Origin: Sorangium cellulosum
Lineage (GTDB): Bacteria > Myxococcota_A > Polyangia > Polyangiales > Polyangiaceae
Reading direction: 5' to 3'
NCBI RefSeq assembly: GCF_004135735.1
Contig: NZ_CP012670.1
Span: 1,302,001 to 1,366,000, forward strand
Length of the DNA: 64,000 bases
Shown here: in pieces, positions 18,586 to 26,010 of the stretch
How positions within the stretch are numbered: the stretch's first letter is position 1
How the letters are laid out: each line of letters begins with the position of its first letter
Position numbers and translations under genes: made by a program
Notes under the pieces: model-generated
The model's input: only the letters and a program-made list of their open reading frames with translations
Told to the model about the DNA's origin: nothing
Database searches by the model: none

Positions 18586-19224
18586 ATGTCGAGCGCCCCT
18601 GTTCCGCGTCTCTCCGCTGCCCGCCGCGCGATCCGAAGGTTCATCGGCCACACGTGGCTGTCCGTGTTCGGCTGGCGCGTGGAGGGCGTGACGGAGCTGC
18701 CGCGGAAGGCGGTGCTGGTCGCGGCGCCCCACACCTCGAACTGGGATTTCCCGTTCACGCTCGCGGTGAGCTACGTGCTCGATCTCGAGTTCTCGTGGCT
18801 CGGCAAGCACACCCTGTTCGAGCCGCCGTTCGGCTTCTTCTTCCGGTGGCTCGGCGGCATCCCCGTCGATCGGCGCGACCGGAACAACCTGGTCGCGGCC
18901 GTGGTCGAGGTGCTGAAGCAGCGCGACGAGCTCATTCTCGTCGTCGCGCCCGAGGGCACGCGCTCGCGCACCGGGCGGTGGAAGACGGGCTTTTACTACG
19001 TGGCGCTCGGCGCCGGCGTCCCGATCCTGCTCGGCTACCTCGACTTTCCGCGGAAGCGCGGCGGGATCCTCCACGTCTTCCAGCCGACGGGCGACATCGA
19101 GGCGGACATGGCGGTGATCCGCCGTCACTACGAGTCCATCGGAGGCAAGCACCCGAGCCGGATGAGCGAGATCACGCTCGGGCCCGGCAAGGCGCAGGTG
19201 AACGGGGCCGCGCAGCATCCGTGA
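18586..19224 (+). CDS. PlsC-like 1-acyl-glycerol-phosphate acyltransferase family protein
   Basis: A 212-aa acyltransferase. It has the catalytic HX4D motif as HTSNWDFP (about residues 48-55), the FFFRWLGGIPVDRR block II and the acceptor motif VAPEGTRS. The short length and lack of a strong N-terminal TM place it with small PlsC-like proteins that esterify a lysophospholipid or other lipid acceptor at the membrane. It is preceded by the long palindrome at 18356-18487 and followed by a convergent gene, so it is probably transcribed alone. It may supply the glycolipid cluster upstream, but this is only a positional guess. Confidence 0.85.
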   Translation: MSSAPVPRLSAARRAIRRFIGHTWLSVFGWRVEGVTELPRKAVLVAAPHTSNWDFPFTLAVSYVLDLEFSWLGKHTLFEPPFGFFFRWLGGIPVDRRDRNNLVAAVVEVLKQRDELILVVAPEGTRSRTGRWKTGFYYVALGAGVPILLGYLDFPRKRGGILHVFQPTGDIEADMAVIRRHYESIGGKHPSRMSEITLGPGKAQVNGAAQHP

Positions 19225-19288
19225 GGGGCGCGCGTGGCCCGGGCGCGAGCGCCGGGCGCGTCTGTCGTCCGCGGGGCGCGTCGGCGCG

Positions 19289-19753
19289 TCAGTAGGACGG
19301 CGCGCGCAGCGACGCGGGGGAGCCTGCCGTGATCCTCGTCGTCAGGGCGTTGGCGAGCGTCCACTCGAACTTCGAGCGGTCGGTGTACACGAGGAAGCGG
19401 CCGCCCGTCGCGAGGTTCGCGACCGTGACGCCCATGGCGACGAGGCCGGGCCGCACGAGGATATGGATCTCCTTCACGCTGCCGGCGTGCCGCAGGTGCC
19501 ACGCCGTGAGCTTGGCCCTGACCTCGCTGTCGTAACCGGTGCCCAGCTCGAAGTCGTTGAAGAGGATGGGCTGCAGGCCCGACGCGATGAGGGTCTCCAG
19601 GTGCCTGATCGCCGGCTCGATGAGCTCGGGCGTCGCGTGGCCCTCGAAGCGCCGCGTCACCACGTCGACCGCGGGCGTGCGGACCTCCAGGACTCCCCGC
19701 GAGGTCGCCCAGCGGTCGCCGCGCGCTCCGAGTCGCGTGTGTGCCAGATCCAT
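19289..19753 (-). CDS. hypothetical protein, SpoIIAA/STAS-like
   Basis: A 154-aa cytoplasmic protein without signal or TM. The arrangement of strands and helices (GVLEVRTPAVDVVTRRFEGHATPELIEPAIRHLETLI, then PILFNDFELGTGYDSEVR, HLRHAGSVKEIHILVRPGLVAMGVTVAN) resembles the STAS/SpoIIAA-like fold that is frequent in large myxobacterial genomes. I cannot assign a precise family. It is convergent with the acyltransferase gene and divergent from the lipoprotein gene at 20195. Confidence 0.6.
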   Translation of the reverse strand: MDLAHTRLGARGDRWATSRGVLEVRTPAVDVVTRRFEGHATPELIEPAIRHLETLIASGLQPILFNDFELGTGYDSEVRAKLTAWHLRHAGSVKEIHILVRPGLVAMGVTVANLATGGRFLVYTDRSKFEWTLANALTTRITAGSPASLRAPSY

Positions 19754-20194
19754 CTCGTTTCGGAGACTCTAGTCGATGGACGGCGCTCCGCCATGCGATC
19801 CTTCGGCGCGCAATGCTTCGGCACGGCGTCGCGCCCGCGTTCCACGTTGCGCGGGCCCGACCGCGCGTGAGGCCTGGCCGCGCGTGCGGCCCGACCGCGC
19901 GTGAGGCCCTCGCGGCGCAGCACGCGCGTCGGGCCGGCCTTCGCGGCCGGTCAGGCAGGCCGGGCGCGCATCCCGCTGGCGCGGCGAGGGAGGCGGCCGG
20001 AGCGACCGGGCGGCCGAGGCATCCGGCCGCCGCGCCTCGGCGCAAGCCGCCGGGATGAGCGCGCCGCGTGCCGTCGGGAGGACCGAGCGGCTATGATGCC
20101 GCGCCCGTCACGGCCGCCGGCCGGTGTCGGCCCGGTGCTGGCCGCCCGCGAGGCGTCCTGGCCCGCAAGAGAGGACGAAGGAGGATCGACCGAG
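19754..20194. other. 441-bp intergenic region with a 21-bp direct repeat
   Basis: The region lies between the divergent starts of the STAS-like gene and the lipoprotein gene. It is GC-rich and holds an exact 21-bp direct repeat (19854-19874 and 19888-19908; core GACCGCGCGTGAGG) with a 34-bp period. The next gene's Shine-Dalgarno GAAGGAGG lies near 20177-20184. No convincing gene is present; the open frames here have Arg/Gly/Pro-rich, non-protein composition. Confidence 0.5.
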
Positions 20195-20629
20195 ATGAGA
20201 GGACATGCATCCAAGGTGCTGCGGCTCGCCGTCGTGGCGTTCGCGTGCGCGATGATGGCCGCCTGCGGGGGCCCGCTGCGCTACACGCCGCAGGGCATCG
20301 GCAAGGCGCCTGGCGCCGACGCGGTGGTCATCGCCGACATCAACTTCGACGCAGCCATGACCCGCCTCGACGTCACCGCGAAGAACCTCCCGCCCCCCGA
20401 GCGCCTCGACGCGTCCAGCACCGCCTTCGTCGTCTGGGCGCGCCCGGACGGCAGCGCGCCCTGGCAGCGGATCGGCGCGCTCAACTACGACGCCGACGGC
20501 CGCACCGGCAAGCTCAAGGACGTGAGCGTGCCGCTCACGCGCTTCGAGCTCGTCGTCAGCCTCGAGAAGAACATCAATCCCGAGGAGCCGTCCTCGGAGA
20601 TCGTCTTCCAGCAGATCGTCGAATACTGA
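20195..20629 (+). CDS. small lipoprotein of unknown function
   Basis: A 144-aa lipoprotein. The start at 20195 (MRGHASKVLRL) has a good GGAGG site and yields a signal peptide with a lipobox MAAC near residue 24. The mature part is a single beta-rich domain of about 120 residues (for example DAVVIADINFDAAMTRLDVTAKNL, FVVWARPDG). I do not recognise a family; such small lipoproteins are common in myxobacteria. It is followed by the 22-bp tandem repeat tract. Confidence 0.75.
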   Translation: MRGHASKVLRLAVVAFACAMMAACGGPLRYTPQGIGKAPGADAVVIADINFDAAMTRLDVTAKNLPPPERLDASSTAFVVWARPDGSAPWQRIGALNYDADGRTGKLKDVSVPLTRFELVVSLEKNINPEEPSSEIVFQQIVEY

Positions 20630-21017
20630 CGCGGCGGGGCCACCGCCGGGGGAACGGACGGCGAGGCGGAGCAGGGCTCCGTGGCGTGGTTCTTGCCTCG
20701 TGGAACCCTCGCCGGGGGGCGGAGGGGGCCTCGCGAGGTGTCGGCGGATGCCTCGCGGGGTATCGGCGGATGCCTCGCGAGGTATCGGCGGATGCTTCGC
20801 GAGGTATCGGCGGATGCCTCGCGGGGTATCGGCGGATGCTTCGCGAGGTATCGGCGGATGCCTCGCGGGGTATCGGCGGATGCCTCGCGGGGTGCCGGCG
20901 GATGCTTCGCGAGGTGTCGGCGGATGGCTGGCGAGGTGTCGGCGGATGCCTCGCGGGGTGTCGGCGGATGCTTCGCGAGGTGTCGGTAAGAGCGGCGCTG
21001 CAGTACGTGCGCTCGCC
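20630..21017. other. 388-bp convergent intergenic region dominated by tandem repeats
   Basis: The region lies between the 3' ends of the lipoprotein gene (+) and the VOC gene (-). About 260 of its 388 bp are the 22-bp tandem repeats listed separately. The flanks are plain GC-rich sequence with no recognisable gene. Confidence 0.7.
20729..20986. repeat. 22-bp tandem repeat array, 11 full copies
   Basis: Eleven contiguous 22-bp units (20741 to 20982), with a partial unit on each side, share the core TCGGCGGATGC followed by a decamer that is either CCTCGCGGGG, the perfect palindrome CCTCGCGAGG, or CTTCGCGAGG, then GTA or GTG. Units 1-6 end in TA and units 7-11 in TG, and G-type and T-type units alternate as pairs (4/5, 7/8, 10/11). 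There are no spacers, so it is not a CRISPR array. All plus frames are open, but no start or ribosome site supports translation. Confidence 0.92.
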
Positions 21018-21518
21018 TCAATCGGCAGGCTGCCAGAGCTCGATGGGGTTGCCGGACGGGTCCTCCAGCAGTATCTGGGAGCCGCCAACGCCCCTCACGA
21101 CGTCGTTGCGGAACCGCAGTCCGGCCGCGCGAAGCCGCGCCACCTCGGCGGTGAGATCGGCCACCGGCACCTGGGCGCGGTTCCAGCCGCCGGGGACAGG
21201 CTGGCGCCCGTCGGGCATGGGCCGCGCGCCGGAGCTGGCCTTCCCGCTGAGCAGCAGCCGCAGGTTGCCGAGCGTGACGGAGGCGAACGCGGGGCTGCTG
21301 TCGACTTCGAGCGTGAAGCCGAGGTGCGTGGTGTAGAAAGCAATGGCGGCGTCGACGTCGTCGACCAGGTAGCGGACGCTTACCGTGCTCATGGGCTCCA
21401 GATCCTCTTGCGGTGATGGGCTTGGCGAGGAGACGCAACTGGACGGCGACATCAGCGACAGGACCGCAAACAGGTTGATCGCCGAGCTCGCGAGGACCGA
21501 TCTTCTTCTGTATCGCAT
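21018..21518 (-). CDS. VOC (glyoxalase-like) family protein with lipoprotein-like leader
   Basis: A 166-aa protein ending in a VOC domain (about 44-166): VSVRYLVDDVDAAIAFYTTHLGF, ASVTLGNLRLLLSG and a final QILLEDPSGNPIELWQP carrying the usual metal-site Glu. Two starts are possible. At 21518 (GGAGG 12 nt upstream) the protein has an Arg-rich n-region, a hydrophobic core and PSSC, like an exported protein. At 21392 (GGAG 6 nt upstream) only the 124-aa VOC domain is made. Both could be used. It is divergent from a LysR regulator that probably controls it. Confidence 0.8.
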   Translation of the reverse strand: MRYRRRSVLASSAINLFAVLSLMSPSSCVSSPSPSPQEDLEPMSTVSVRYLVDDVDAAIAFYTTHLGFTLEVDSSPAFASVTLGNLRLLLSGKASSGARPMPDGRQPVPGGWNRAQVPVADLTAEVARLRAAGLRFRNDVVRGVGGSQILLEDPSGNPIELWQPAD

Positions 21519-21599
21519 GTATTCACTCGTCCTCCGTTCCTTGACGGACAAGATACCCGCGCGCGCGCAGGCGACCACCTGGAGCGGAGGTAAAGCATT

Positions 21600-21616
21600 G
21601 TCAACCCCAGGTTAAC
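21600..21616. promoter_or_regulatory. candidate LysR-type operator between VOC and LysR genes
   Basis: The dyad GTCAACC-CCA-GGTTAAC (one mismatch between arms) lies 18 bp before the LysR start and about 80 bp from the nearer VOC start. LysR-family binding sites are often imperfect dyads of the T-N11-A kind located between divergently transcribed genes. The assignment rests on position and symmetry only. Confidence 0.45.
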
Positions 21617-21634
21617 GACCTAGTCTCGCCCCCC

Positions 21635-22564
21635 GTGGACCTCTTCTTCGGTGTACTACCGTTCGTGCATGTGGCGGAGGCGGGGGGGTTCCGTGCCGCG
21701 GCCGCGCGCCTCGGCGTCACGGCCGCCGCGGTGAGCAAATCGGTGGCCAAGCTGGAGGCCGAGCTCGGGGTCGCGCTCCTCGAGCGCACGTCGCGCCATG
21801 TTGCGCTCACGCCCGAGGGCGCGGCGTTTCTCGAGCGCTGTCGCGTGGCGATCGCGGAGCTCCAGGCAGGGCGCCAGCAGGTCGCCGGCGCGCAGCGGGA
21901 GCCGCACGGCACGCTGCGCGTGACGCTGCCGCCAGTGCTCGGTCGTGGCGTCCTGCCGCTCGTCGCCCGGCTGTCGGCGCGTTACCCGCGGCTGTCGATC
22001 CGGCTCATCGTCACCGATCGCCTCGTACGGCTCGCGGAGGAGGCGATCGACGTCGCGCTGCGCATGGGCCCGCTCCAGGACTCATCCCTCATCGCGCGCG
22101 CGCTGCGGACGCCACGCTGGATCACGGTCGCCGCTCCGGCCTACCTCGCGAGCCGGGGGATCCCGACCTCGCCGGCTGACCTCGCGCGGCACGAGTGCAT
22201 CAAGTTCGTGCTGCACGGCAAGGCCGTCGAGTGGTGCTTCCGCGCCGACCAGGGGGCGACCCGCGTCGTGACGCCATCGCGCATCGTGCTCGATCAAAGT
22301 GACCTGCTCATCGACGCGGTGACGCACGCGATCGGGATCGCGCAGGTCCTCGATTTCATGGCCGCGCCGCTGCTCGAGGCGGGGCTCCTCGTCGAGGTGC
22401 TGGCGTCGTTCGCGACCGAGGGGCCGCCGCTCCACGCGCTCACGCCGGCGCGTCGGGCGTCAGTGCCGCGCGTGCGTGTCTTCCTCGATGCGCTCGGCGA
22501 CGTGCTCGGCCGCGGTGGTCATGGTGCGCGGAGAGCACCGACCAGCCGCGCCCCGGGGGGCTAG
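21635..22564 (+). CDS. LysR family transcriptional regulator
   Basis: A 309-aa regulator, GTG start at 21635. The N-terminal winged helix-turn-helix (about 1-60) reads FVHVAEAGGFRAAAARLGVTAAAVSKSVAKLEAELGVALLERTSR, with the LysR substrate-binding domain following (HGTLRVTLPPVLGRGVLPLV, IDVALRMGPLQDSSLIARAL). It belongs to the CrgA/DmlR-like branch. It is divergent from the VOC gene with a dyad between them, so it probably regulates that gene and itself. The inducer is unknown. Confidence 0.92.
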   Translation: MDLFFGVLPFVHVAEAGGFRAAAARLGVTAAAVSKSVAKLEAELGVALLERTSRHVALTPEGAAFLERCRVAIAELQAGRQQVAGAQREPHGTLRVTLPPVLGRGVLPLVARLSARYPRLSIRLIVTDRLVRLAEEAIDVALRMGPLQDSSLIARALRTPRWITVAAPAYLASRGIPTSPADLARHECIKFVLHGKAVEWCFRADQGATRVVTPSRIVLDQSDLLIDAVTHAIGIAQVLDFMAAPLLEAGLLVEVLASFATEGPPLHALTPARRASVPRVRVFLDALGDVLGRGGHGARRAPTSRAPGG

Positions 22565-22788
22565 TACGTCGAACGGCTCCCGGATTGCGTGACAATCCCG
22601 CTCACGAGCACGCCGGCTCTCCATGAGCTCGTCCGAATCCAGCGCTTACGATGATGCAGTGGTGATAAGAAGTCGTGGTAAGAAGATGGGCGGGTTCGGC
22701 CGTGCTCGCCCGATGCGGGATGGCCGCCGTCCAGGCTCGCCGGGGACACGCCCCGGCGGCCCCGCCGCCGGGGCGAGCCGCGACGCCG

Positions 22789-23385
22789 TCAGAACGGCTC
22801 GGCCCTGGGCGCCTCGTCCTTCGGCGCCGCGGGCTTCTTCGGCTTGCGCGCCTGCTTGGTCATCGCCCGGAAGTCGTCCAGGACCGGCGCCAGGATCGCG
22901 CGGGAGCCCGCGTTCTGGCGCGCGATCGTTCGCGCCAGGTCGAGCGCCGCGAGGCCCGGCCCGATGACCGTCTCGGCGGTGGCGAGGACGTCGTCGTCGA
23001 GGTGGCGGGCCAGGTCCTCGAGCGCGTCGGCGACCTTCTGCTCGGCCAGGGCGCGCTTCAGGCGCCGCTCGAGCAGCTCCACCTCGAACCGCTCGGGATC
23101 CGCGCCGTCGTCCTGGTCCCCGAGCACGTGGAACGATCGCGCGAGCGCGCTCTCCTTGCCGTCCCTGGGGCGCAGCACCGCGAACAGCTTGGCGAGCGGC
23201 GGCCCCAGCACGCCGAGGCTGCGGCCGACGCTGCGCTTGCGCTGGGCCTCTTCGAGCCGCTCCAGACCGGGCCAGAGCGCCCGGATGGCCTCGATGTGCT
23301 CGAGCGTCTTCTCGACGCGTTCATCGATCTGGGCCGCCGAGAGCTGATCGACGTCCGTGGGGTCCTGCACAGATTGCTTGGGCAT
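22789..23385 (-). CDS. hypothetical cytoplasmic helical protein
   Basis: A 198-aa protein. The start at 23385 (MPKQSVQDPTD) is preceded by a clear GGGAGG site, and the upstream open frame is not needed. It is almost entirely helical and charged (for example RVEKTLEHIEAIRALWPGLERLEEAQRKR, LEDLARHLDDDVLATAETVI) and ends in a Lys/Pro/Glu-rich tail. No catalytic motif, TM or signal is visible. I do not recognise the family. It is divergent from the Cys-rich lipoprotein gene across a 335-bp gap. Confidence 0.65.
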   Translation of the reverse strand: MPKQSVQDPTDVDQLSAAQIDERVEKTLEHIEAIRALWPGLERLEEAQRKRSVGRSLGVLGPPLAKLFAVLRPRDGKESALARSFHVLGDQDDGADPERFEVELLERRLKRALAEQKVADALEDLARHLDDDVLATAETVIGPGLAALDLARTIARQNAGSRAILAPVLDDFRAMTKQARKPKKPAAPKDEAPRAEPF

Positions 23386-23720
23386 GAATCGACCTCCCTG
23401 ATTCCGTTGCGCGCTGTCGTGTGCGCGCACGGATCCGGGGAAGCTACATAGAGGTCGCGGCCGGGCGCAATCCGTCCGAGGCGACGGATACGTGCTCTGC
23501 AAGCTCCTCGATCCGCTCGTCGCCGAGGAGCCCGGGATCCTGGTCAACGCGATCCAGACGGCGCGCGACCGCTCCGGCGTGCCCTGCTGGCGGCGGCTGG
23601 CATCCTCTCGAATCCATATCAGTCTAGTGCCCCGAGGATCGACCGCCTGCGTGTCCGTCGGGCTCGTATCGAGCCTTTTCAGGATATCGCCGTTCCCGCG
23701 AGACGCGGAGGAATATCGAG
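23386..23720. other. 335-bp divergent intergenic region
   Basis: The region lies between the starts of the 198-aa helical protein (-) and the Cys-rich lipoprotein (+). The base composition is slightly less GC-rich than the genes. The Shine-Dalgarno GGAGG before 23721 is visible; no other motif, hairpin or gene was recognised. Confidence 0.5.
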
Positions 23721-25829
23721 GTGTCCGTGCCCGCGAACCCCTTTCGTGGCGCTCCGTTCAGGAAGGTTCTATCGCCGCTCGCCGTCGCCGCCGCCCTCGC
23801 CGCATCCGGCTGCGCGCGCTCCGAGGACGCGCCGGGACGCGAAGCCGGCGGCGCGGGGAACGGCGGCGCGACCCCGGGCGCGACCGATGGCGCCGGCGGG
23901 GGCGGCGGGAACGGCGGGGGCGGGGCGCCCTGTGGGACCGCCGAGGACTGCCCCGGCGTCGACGGCGCGTGTCAGCGGCGCACCTGCGAGGACGGCCGGT
24001 GCGGCGTCGACCACGCGCCGCGGGGGAAGCCCGCCGCCGAGCAGACCCCCGGCGATTGCAAGGCGCGCGTGTGCGACGGGCAAGGCGCCGTGGTCGAGAT
24101 CGAGGACACGCGGGACGTCTTCTCCGATGGAGATCCGTGCTCGGCCGACGTCTGTGTCGCGGGCGCCCCGGAGAACCCGCCGGCCCCGGCGACCACGGAG
24201 TGCGGCGGGCCCGACGCGTCCGGCGGGCGCTTCTGCGACGGAAACGGTGCCTGCGTCGAGTGCCTCGCCCCGGGCGATTGCGTGAGCAACCGCTGCGTCG
24301 CGAACCTCTGCGTGGCGCCGGAGTGCGGTGACGGCGTGATGAACGGCGACGAGACCGGCGTCGATTGCGGCGGCCCCTCGTGCGTTCCGTGCCCGGAGCT
24401 CGAGGGGTGCCTCGCCCACGCGGATTGCCGGAGCGGGGTGTGCCAGGGCGGCGTGTGCAGGGCGTCGTCGTGCACCGATCGCGCGAAGAACGGGGCGGAG
24501 ACGGACATCGATTGCGGCGGCCCGACGTGCCCGCCGTGCGCCACCGGGAAGGCGTGCTCCGTGGACGGGGATTGCCTGGGCGGCCAGTGCTCCGGGACGA
24601 CCTGCCTCGCGTCGTGCACCGACACCGCCCGGAACGGGGCGGAGACGGACATCGATTGCGGCGGCCCGGCGTGCATCGGATGCACCGCCGGCATGGGCTG
24701 CGCGGCCGGACGCGACTGCCTGAGCGGCGTGTGCAGCGCGGCGGGGAGCTGCGCCGCGCCCACATGCGGCGACGGCGTCGTCAACGCCGCCGACGAGGGG
24801 TGCGACGACGGCAACACGAGCAACACCGACGCGTGCCTGACGACGTGCGCGGCGGCCACGTGCGGTGACGGGTTCGTGCACGCCGGCGTCGAGGCGTGCG
24901 ACGACGGCAATACGAGCGACACCGACGCGTGCCCGACGACGTGCGCGGCGGCCGCGTGCGGCGACGGGTTCGTGCGCGCCGGCGTCGAGGCGTGCGACGA
25001 CGGCAACCGGATCGCCGGCGACGGGTGCGGCCCCGGGTGCCTCCTCGAGGGCTGCGGCGACGGCGTGGTCCGGGGCGGCGAGGGGTGCGACGACGGGAAC
25101 ACCGACAGCACCGACGCCTGTCCCATCACGTGCCGCGCCGCGAGGTGCGGGGATGGCTTCGTGCGCGCCGGGGTCGAGGCGTGCGACGACGCCAACACGT
25201 CGGGCGGCGACGGGTGCAGCGCGACCTGCGCCGTGGAGCCGAACTACACCTGTCGGGGCACGCCGAGCGTGTGCGCCTATGCCACGGAGCGCAACTGCGG
25301 CGACGCCGACGACAACGATCTCGACGGCGACGTCGACTGTGATGATCCGGACTGCGCGCTCGGGTGCGACAGCGAGGTGGGCCCCTGCGCGCGCGGGCAG
25401 GTGCTGTGGGTGCAGTCGGCCACGGACGTGCCCAAGGCCGTCCGGGATCGCTCGTCCGTGACGAGCGCGCTCGCGATCGCCTCGGGCGGCGTGGTCCGGC
25501 GCGTGGCGCTCTCGCTCGACATCTCGCACTCCTTCGACGGGGATATCGATATCGCGCTCACCTCGCCGGCGGGGTCGACGGTCGATGTCTCGAGCGACAA
25601 CGGCGGCTCCGGCGACAACTACCGCGGGACCGTCTTCGCGATGGGCTGCAGGACCTCGGTCATCTCGGGGACGGCGCCCTTCCGCGGGTGCTTCCGCCCG
25701 GAGGAGTCGTTCGCGCCCTTCTTGTCGGGGCGCGCGAACGGCACATGGACGCTCCGGGTCGGGGATGACGCCGGCTCCGACGCCGGCGTGCTGAACGCGT
25801 GGTCTCTCGCCCTCTGCATCGAGCCGTGA
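23721..25829 (+). CDS. large Cys-rich lipoprotein: DUF4215 repeats and P-domain
   Basis: A 702-aa lipoprotein, GTG start at 23721 with a GGAGG site. A signal peptide ends in a lipobox AASGC (Cys31), followed by a Gly/Asn-rich linker (about 40-68). Cys-rich modules follow: three ETDIDCGGP-type units (about 200-345), then about five DUF4215/Myxococcus Cys-rich repeats with the CGDGFVRAGVEACDDGN signature (about 345-510). The C-terminal 110 residues form a proprotein-convertase P-domain-like beta-sandwich (LDISHSFDGDIDIALTSPAG, NGTWTLRVGDDAG). Such proteins decorate the myxobacterial surface or are secreted; the P-domain usually accompanies a subtilisin, but no protease domain is present. A hairpin follows the stop. 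Confidence 0.85.
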   Translation: MSVPANPFRGAPFRKVLSPLAVAAALAASGCARSEDAPGREAGGAGNGGATPGATDGAGGGGGNGGGGAPCGTAEDCPGVDGACQRRTCEDGRCGVDHAPRGKPAAEQTPGDCKARVCDGQGAVVEIEDTRDVFSDGDPCSADVCVAGAPENPPAPATTECGGPDASGGRFCDGNGACVECLAPGDCVSNRCVANLCVAPECGDGVMNGDETGVDCGGPSCVPCPELEGCLAHADCRSGVCQGGVCRASSCTDRAKNGAETDIDCGGPTCPPCATGKACSVDGDCLGGQCSGTTCLASCTDTARNGAETDIDCGGPACIGCTAGMGCAAGRDCLSGVCSAAGSCAAPTCGDGVVNAADEGCDDGNTSNTDACLTTCAAATCGDGFVHAGVEACDDGNTSDTDACPTTCAAAACGDGFVRAGVEACDDGNRIAGDGCGPGCLLEGCGDGVVRGGEGCDDGNTDSTDACPITCRAARCGDGFVRAGVEACDDANTSGGDGCSATCAVEPNYTCRGTPSVCAYATERNCGDADDNDLDGDVDCDDPDCALGCDSEVGPCARGQVLWVQSATDVPKAVRDRSSVTSALAIASGGVVRRVALSLDISHSFDGDIDIALTSPAGSTVDVSSDNGGSGDNYRGTVFAMGCRTSVISGTAPFRGCFRPEESFAPFLSGRANGTWTLRVGDDAGSDAGVLNAWSLALCIEP

Positions 25830-25831
25830 TC

Positions 25832-25852
25832 GCGCGGCGCGCGCGGCCGCGC
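25832..25852 (+). terminator. GC hairpin just after the Cys-rich lipoprotein gene
   Basis: GCGCGGC and GCCGCGC flank a 7-nt loop, starting 3 bp after the TGA. There is no T-run, so intrinsic termination is only possible. Confidence 0.35.
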
Positions 25853-26010
25853 CTGCCTGGCCTGGCTGGCCGCGTCCGCCTGGCCCGGCCTGCCGTGCGC
25901 GGGCCGGATTCCTTGGGGACACTTCGGACCGGCAGCTCGGGCGACGCGGTACGAGATGACGCGCACCCAGGCGAGCCCCATCGATCGCCCACGCACGATT
26001 CGACAGGAAC

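Noticed and set aside
20729..20986. CRISPR array
   Set aside because: The repeats are contiguous 22-bp units with no unique spacers, and there are no cas genes in the window.
20681..20989. A repeat protein encoded by the 22-bp tandem array
   Set aside because: Every plus frame is open because the unit has no stop, but there is no ribosome site, no plausible start, and the product would be an Arg/Gly-rich 22-residue repeat with no resemblance to proteins.
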